A stretch of 8,659 nucleotides of DNA from assembly GCA_025924295.1 (NCBI GenBank), contig JAICEG010000218.1, positions 1-8,659 of the forward strand, in the 5' to 3' direction. The position numbers were made by a program, and so were the translations under genes. Positions within the stretch are counted from its first letter, which is position 1; each line of letters begins with the position of its first letter. A model generated the notes under the pieces. That model made no database searches, had not been told where the DNA came from, and saw nothing but the letters and a program-made list of their open reading frames with translations. The DNA comes from Vicinamibacteria bacterium. GTDB taxonomy: Bacteria > Acidobacteriota > Vicinamibacteria > Vicinamibacterales > UBA2999. Shown piece by piece: positions 4,821 to 8,659 of the stretch.

Positions 4821-5207
4821 GTGACCAAGAAGCGACTGCAGCCGACGAAAGCCGAGCTGGCCATCCTGCGCGTGCTCTGGACGCAGGGGCCGATGTCGGT
4901 CCGCTCCGTCCAGACGATCCTCGACCAGTCCCGGCCCACCGGTTACACGACCGTCCTCAAGACGATGCAGATCATGGCGGACAAGGGACTGGTCGAGCGT
5001 GACGACACCGTTCGCCCGCAGATCTATCGCGCGCGTCATTCGGAAGACCGCACCCAGAAGCAGCTGCTGACCGACCTCATCCAGCGCGTGTACGGCGGAT
5101 CCGTCAAAGCGCTCGTGCTCCACGCGATCGGGACGCGCAAGCCATCTGCAGAAGACCTCGAGGCCATCGAGAAGCTCCTGGATCGATTCGCGGGAGAGAA
5201 GAAATGA
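4821..5207 (+). CDS. BlaI/MecI/CopY-family transcriptional repressor
   Basis: This 128-residue winged-helix repressor begins with a GTG codon. Its first domain (residues 7-75) reads PTKAELAILRVLWTQGPMSV and continues with the recognition region RPTGYTTVLKTMQIMADKGL and wing VERDD..RPQIYRAR, the standard BlaI/MecI pattern. The C-terminal helices (about 80-124) fit the dimerisation domain that is cut by the partner peptidase in Bla/Mec systems. The length is normal. The start follows a consensus -35 and a -10 by only 7 nt with no ribosome site, suggesting leaderless expression. Two inverted-repeat operators precede it, implying autorepression. The stop overlaps the start of the M56 gene by 4 nt. 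There is no beta-lactamase gene in the window, so an antibiotic-resistance role should not be assumed. Confidence 0.93.
   Translation: MTKKRLQPTKAELAILRVLWTQGPMSVRSVQTILDQSRPTGYTTVLKTMQIMADKGLVERDDTVRPQIYRARHSEDRTQKQLLTDLIQRVYGGSVKALVLHAIGTRKPSAEDLEAIEKLLDRFAGEKK
5192..5196 (+). promoter_or_regulatory. Ribosome binding site of the M56 gene
   Basis: GGGAG inside the end of blaI lies 7 nt before the ATG at 5204. It supports that start and the 4-nt ATGA overlap of the two genes. Confidence 0.6.
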
Positions 5208-7861
5208 ACCTCACTGCCGACGCCCTCAGCCTCGCTCTCCTCCACTCGCTCTGGCAGGACGCGATCGTCGGCGTGCTGCTGGGCCTCGCGCTCGTCGCCT
5301 TGCGGAACCGGTCGGCCAACGCGAGGTATGTCGTGTCATGCGCTGCGCTGGCGCTGATGGCCGCGCTTCCCGTCGCAACGATGCTCATCCTGGCGGACCG
5401 GCACGAGGTTTCGGCATCCAGCGCACGCTCGGCACCGATCACGCTCACGTCGGCGACCGGCGACACATTCGGGATCGACTCGGTTCCGAGCACCGGCGGC
5501 GCACGATCGATCAACTGGATCGCGGCGCTGACGCCCTGGCTGCTGCCCGTCTGGCTGACCGGCGTCATCGTGTGCTCGCTTCGACTGGTGACTGCGAGCC
5601 TGCACACGGTCTCGCTCAAACGGCGAAGCGTCCCAGAGAACGGACCGCTGGCGGCAACGGTGTCACGGCTTGCGGCGCGAATCGGCGTCGCCAGATCGGT
5701 CTCGGTACGGGTGTCAACGGTGCTGACCAGCCCCGCGACGTTCGGATTCCTGCGCCCGGTCATTCTGCTGCCACCGGCGACGGCGCTCGGCGTCACGCCG
5801 CAGCAGCTCGAGGCGCTGCTCGCCCACGAGCTCGCACACGTTCGCCGGCACGATTACCTCGTGAACCTGCTGCAGATGTTCGCCGAAACGCTCTTCTTCT
5901 ATCACCCCGTCGTCTGGTGGACGTCGCGACGCATTCGAATCGAGCGCGAGCTCTGTTGCGACGACATCGTCGTAACGGCGTGCGGCGACGCCGTCGGCTA
6001 CGCGCAAGCCCTCACCGTGGTTGCGCGACGGCTGGTGACTGAGCCCGGCATCGCCGTGGGCGCCACGGGCGGGCCGCTGCTCCTGAGGGTGCAGCGATTG
6101 CTCGGGATCGCATCGACGACCCAACGGACCTCGCCGGTGTGGGTCGCGGGCGCCGCTGTCGTGATGATCGTCGCCCTGATGTTCGTGGATCCGTACGCGC
6201 AAAGTCGCGCACCGGAAACGTTGACGCCAACCGGCGTCGAGAACGACGTGGTTCTTCGAGGACGCGTGCTGGACGCCGCGACCGGGAACCCGGTGAGCGG
6301 CGCGAGCGTGCGCGCGCAGTACATCACCGGGGTCGAGAACCCCACCAGATGTCCGATCGGCGACTGCGAGGACATCGTCAACGGCGCCGCCGGCCCGATC
6401 CCAATCTATCGGGTCACGACCGACAGCGACGGCCGGTTCGACGTTCGCGGAATGAAGCCGGGTGACTACCTCGTTGCGGCCGTGGCGCCAGGCTACGTGC
6501 AGGGCTATTTCGGCAAGACCTCCGCCGACCTGCCCGAGATGCCGGTGCACGTCGCGGCGGGCCTCAGGCCTTCATCGATCGATGTTCGACTCGAGCGGGC
6601 AGGCTCGCTCAGCGGTCGCGTGCTCTCGGACAAAGGGGAAGGTCTTCCCGGAGTCGAAGTCGAATTACTGCGTCACACCTATCTCCCCAACGGCTCACAA
6701 CCAGTCGCGATTGCGTTCGCGCAGACAGAAGATGGCGGGGTCTTTCGTTTCGGCGACGTCATTCCAGGTGCGTACTACGTCCGCGCCTACGCGAACCGAG
6801 CACTCAAGCCGGCGCCCAGGGAAGGCACGTCGCTCTCCTACGCCGCAACCTACTTTCCCGAGACGACCGACCTGTCGTTCGCACAGTCTCTCTACCTCGG
6901 GAGCGGCCAGGACATTGCCGGTGTCGATTTCGCGCTGATGACCGCGAAGATGAGCGTCGTCAGCGGCCGGCTCGTCGATCCCGGCGGGGCCTCGTTGACA
7001 ACGGCGATGGTTCACCTGATCCCGTTCCCCATGGGAGTCGATGAAGTGCGGAGGATGTCTGCCACAGCGGACGGCAGGTTCCGTTTCGATGACGTGGCAG
7101 CGTCCAAGTACATGCTCACCGTCTCAGACACTGTCGATGGACGTAGCTGGAACACGGCCGTACACGATGTCACCGTCCCCGGTGATGTGACCGACCTGCT
7201 GCTGGTAGCGGGACCATCCGTATGGCTCGAGGGGCGGGTCGTGCGTGAGGATGGCCGCCAACTGCCCTTCGATCCATCCGAGCTGCGGATCAACACAGTG
7301 CAGCAGACCAGTTCGGCCGGCTTCCACGGCGCCGGGAACACGAGAGTCGAAAGCAACGGCAGCTTCCTGATGCGCAGCGGCACCGGGCGGTTGAGCCTGG
7401 GCATCGGCGGGTTGCCACCACGATGGTTCGTGAAATCGGCACTGCTGGACGGCGTCGATGTCACTGATGGCTCGTTCGATCTGACGCCCGGCGCTCCGCG
7501 GCGGCTGGACATCACGCTCTCCGATCGTGTCAGCCGGCTGTCGGGAACGGTCACGGATCGCTCGGCACGACCAGTGTCGAACGCGCTGGTCGTCATTTTT
7601 CCCGACAACCGCGAGCGCTGGACGAACGCAAGCTCGATCCACACGACGTTTTCTCGACAGCAGGGCGGCTACGAGATCGACGGACTTCCAATCGCCAGCT
7701 ATCGGGTCGTCGCCGTGACGTCACTGCCCAACAGGGCGTGGACGGATCCCGACGTGCTCGAGCGCCTGTGGCCATCCTCGTCGCCGCTTTCGCTCGACGG
7801 ACTCGGCGAGAGCGCACTGCACCTGAGAGTCGCCGCACCGCCGGCTGACCTACTGAAGTGA
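5204..7861 (+). CDS. BlaR1-like M56 membrane metallopeptidase with carboxypeptidase-regulatory-like repeats
   Basis: An 885-residue membrane protein. Predicted helices are at about 10-34, 42-64, 104-126 and 311-329. The zinc-peptidase motif HELAHVRRHD is at 208-217 (H208, E209, H212), with a likely third ligand in RIERELCCDD (E247 or E249). This half matches the BlaR1/MecR1 peptidase that inactivates the partner repressor on signalling. After the last helix, the extracytoplasmic part lacks the SxxK/KTG penicillin-binding sensor domain of BlaR1. It holds about five transthyretin-like repeats beginning near residues 350 (VLRGRVLDAATGNPVSGASV), 468 (LSGRVLSDKGEGLPGVEVEL), 586 (VSGRLVDPGG), 675 (LEGRVVREDG) and 779 (LSGTVTDRSARPVSNALVVI). 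The signal sensed is unknown. It is coupled to blaI by ATGA and its 3' end overlaps convergent pabB by 12 bp. No frameshift is seen. Confidence 0.92.
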   Translation: MNLTADALSLALLHSLWQDAIVGVLLGLALVALRNRSANARYVVSCAALALMAALPVATMLILADRHEVSASSARSAPITLTSATGDTFGIDSVPSTGGARSINWIAALTPWLLPVWLTGVIVCSLRLVTASLHTVSLKRRSVPENGPLAATVSRLAARIGVARSVSVRVSTVLTSPATFGFLRPVILLPPATALGVTPQQLEALLAHELAHVRRHDYLVNLLQMFAETLFFYHPVVWWTSRRIRIERELCCDDIVVTACGDAVGYAQALTVVARRLVTEPGIAVGATGGPLLLRVQRLLGIASTTQRTSPVWVAGAAVVMIVALMFVDPYAQSRAPETLTPTGVENDVVLRGRVLDAATGNPVSGASVRAQYITGVENPTRCPIGDCEDIVNGAAGPIPIYRVTTDSDGRFDVRGMKPGDYLVAAVAPGYVQGYFGKTSADLPEMPVHVAAGLRPSSIDVRLERAGSLSGRVLSDKGEGLPGVEVELLRHTYLPNGSQPVAIAFAQTEDGGVFRFGDVIPGAYYVRAYANRALKPAPREGTSLSYAATYFPETTDLSFAQSLYLGSGQDIAGVDFALMTAKMSVVSGRLVDPGGASLTTAMVHLIPFPMGVDEVRRMSATADGRFRFDDVAASKYMLTVSDTVDGRSWNTAVHDVTVPGDVTDLLLVAGPSVWLEGRVVREDGRQLPFDPSELRINTVQQTSSAGFHGAGNTRVESNGSFLMRSGTGRLSLGIGGLPPRWFVKSALLDGVDVTDGSFDLTPGAPRRLDITLSDRVSRLSGTVTDRSARPVSNALVVIFPDNRERWTNASSIHTTFSRQQGGYEIDGLPIASYRVVAVTSLPNRAWTDPDVLERLWPSSSPLSLDGLGESALHLRVAAPPADLLK

Positions 7862-8659
7862 GCGAACTGAGGCTCGCGTCGATCGCTCGGACAGGACATC
7901 AATCATCGCGCGCGCCTTGTCCAGGGTCTCGCGGTACTCCTGCTCGGGATCGGAATCGGCGACGATACCCCCGCCGGCGCTGAAGTAGACACGGCCGTCC
8001 TGAAGCACGGCCGTCCTGATGGCGATGCTGGTGTCGAGCTCGCCGGTTACGCTCCAGTAGCCAATCGACCCGCAATACACGCCCCGCTTCGACGGCTCGA
8101 GTTCCGCGATGATCTCCATCGCCCTCAGCTTGGGGGCGCCTGTGATCGATCCGCCCGGGAACGCCGCCCGCAGCAGATCGATGGCGTCCACATCGGGCGC
8201 GAGCTTTCCGACCACCGTCGAGACCAGGTGATAAACAGTCGCGTAGCGTTCGAGCGCGAAGAGCTCTGACACGCGCACCGAGTGAGGCGCGCAGACCCGC
8301 GACAGATCGTTGCGCATCAGATCGACGATCATCAGGTTCTCCGCGCGATCCTTGGCACTCTCCGCCAGAGCCTGCCCGAGCGCCGCGTCGTGCTCGGGCC
8401 CGAACCCGCGCGGGCGCGTCCCCTTGATCGGGCGCGTCTCGACCATCCCGTGGCCGTCTACGCGGAGGAAACGCTCCGGCGACGCGCTCACGATGACCAC
8501 GTCGGGGAAATCGACAAAGGCGGCAAAGGGCGCCGCATTGCGTGCACGGAGCCGCGTGTAGAACGACCACGCCGATTCCTCGAGCGGCGCCTCGAACCGC
8601 TGCGACAGGTTCGCCTGAAAGATATCGCCGGCGAAGATGTACTCGCGAACGCGTGCGAC
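7850..8659 (-). CDS. pabB: Aminodeoxychorismate synthase component I, C-terminal part (cut by window edge)
   Basis: The frame is open from the right edge to a TAG at 7850-7852 and encodes the last 269 residues of a chorismate-binding enzyme. From the edge it reads VARVREYIFAGDIFQANLSQ, the usual start of the catalytic domain. Further motifs are VSASPERFLRV (57-67), PIKGTRPRG (77-85), DLMRNDLSR (113-121), HLVSTVVGK (144-152), FPGGSITGAPK (167-177) and GGGIVADSDPEQEYRET (229-245). The lysine in PIKGT (residue 79 here) is the PabB nucleophile that TrpE lacks (TrpE has PIAGT), so this is PabB and not anthranilate synthase. It makes 4-amino-4-deoxychorismate for folate with ammonia from PabA. The GTG at 8500 is internal. 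The C terminus shows no fused lyase (PabC) domain. Confidence 0.95.
   Translation of the reverse strand, partial: VARVREYIFAGDIFQANLSQRFEAPLEESAWSFYTRLRARNAAPFAAFVDFPDVVIVSASPERFLRVDGHGMVETRPIKGTRPRGFGPEHDAALGQALAESAKDRAENLMIVDLMRNDLSRVCAPHSVRVSELFALERYATVYHLVSTVVGKLAPDVDAIDLLRAAFPGGSITGAPKLRAMEIIAELEPSKRGVYCGSIGYWSVTGELDTSIAIRTAVLQDGRVYFSAGGGIVADSDPEQEYRETLDKARAMIDVLSERSTRASVRSLQ

Noticed and set aside
5714..6550. A 278-codon open frame on the minus strand inside the M56 gene
   Set aside because: It is opposite a clear peptidase with conserved motifs, has Arg/His-rich low-information protein and no ribosome site. Long antisense frames are expected at this GC content.
4821..7861. A beta-lactam resistance operon (blaI-blaR1)
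   Set aside because: There is no beta-lactamase or penicillin-binding gene, and the M56 protein lacks the penicillin-binding sensor domain.
7850..8659. Anthranilate synthase component I (trpE)
   Set aside because: The PIKGT motif has the lysine characteristic of PabB instead of the alanine of TrpE, and no trp genes are present.

Overview
The window is a GC-rich, gene-dense bacterial chromosome segment. Several things suggest an Acidobacteriota-like organism, perhaps of the Vicinamibacterales type: a BlaI-type repressor coupled to an M56 peptidase that carries carboxypeptidase-regulatory-like repeats, short degenerate tandem repeats between genes, and a small 'MPDLVGHD...' helix-turn-helix protein. 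This placement is an inference from gene style, not a match to a known genome.

Left part (1-1785). The 3' tail of an unidentified + strand gene ends at 84. An 88-bp gap with an 8-bp tandem repeat follows. Next is a minus-strand two-gene operon: a small helix-turn-helix regulator (733-1038) whose stop overlaps the start of a DUF447 flavoprotein-like gene (173-736). A compact divergent promoter with an 18-bp near-palindrome separates this operon from a + strand VOC (glyoxalase-fold) gene (1109-1474). A small membrane protein (1507-1785) follows and looks C-terminally shortened.

Middle (1775-4671, minus strand). Reading leftward, a class A FAD-dependent aromatic monooxygenase with a C-terminal thioredoxin-like domain is followed by pabA (glutamine amidotransferase of aminodeoxychorismate synthase, with an extra C-terminal tail) and then ppa (family I inorganic pyrophosphatase), 12 nt downstream of pabA. 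AT-rich degenerate 7-bp GATTGNN repeats lie on both sides of the monooxygenase, in inverted orientation.

Right part (4769-8659). A + strand blaI-like repressor and a blaR1-like M56 membrane metallopeptidase overlap by 4 nt (ATGA). The M56 protein has about five transthyretin-like repeats where BlaR1 has its penicillin sensor. Upstream are two inverted-repeat operators 22 bp apart; one is a perfect 18-bp palindrome lying between the -35 and -10 boxes. Convergent with this pair is the 3' part of pabB, whose PIKGT motif marks it as aminodeoxychorismate synthase rather than anthranilate synthase.

How the parts fit: PabB and PabA together make 4-amino-4-deoxychorismate for folate. Their genes share orientation but are separated by the monooxygenase and the oppositely oriented blaI-M56 pair. 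The most interesting system is the BlaI/M56 module, which looks like a protease-relieved transcription switch with a replaced sensor; its palindromes may also control the divergent monooxygenase.
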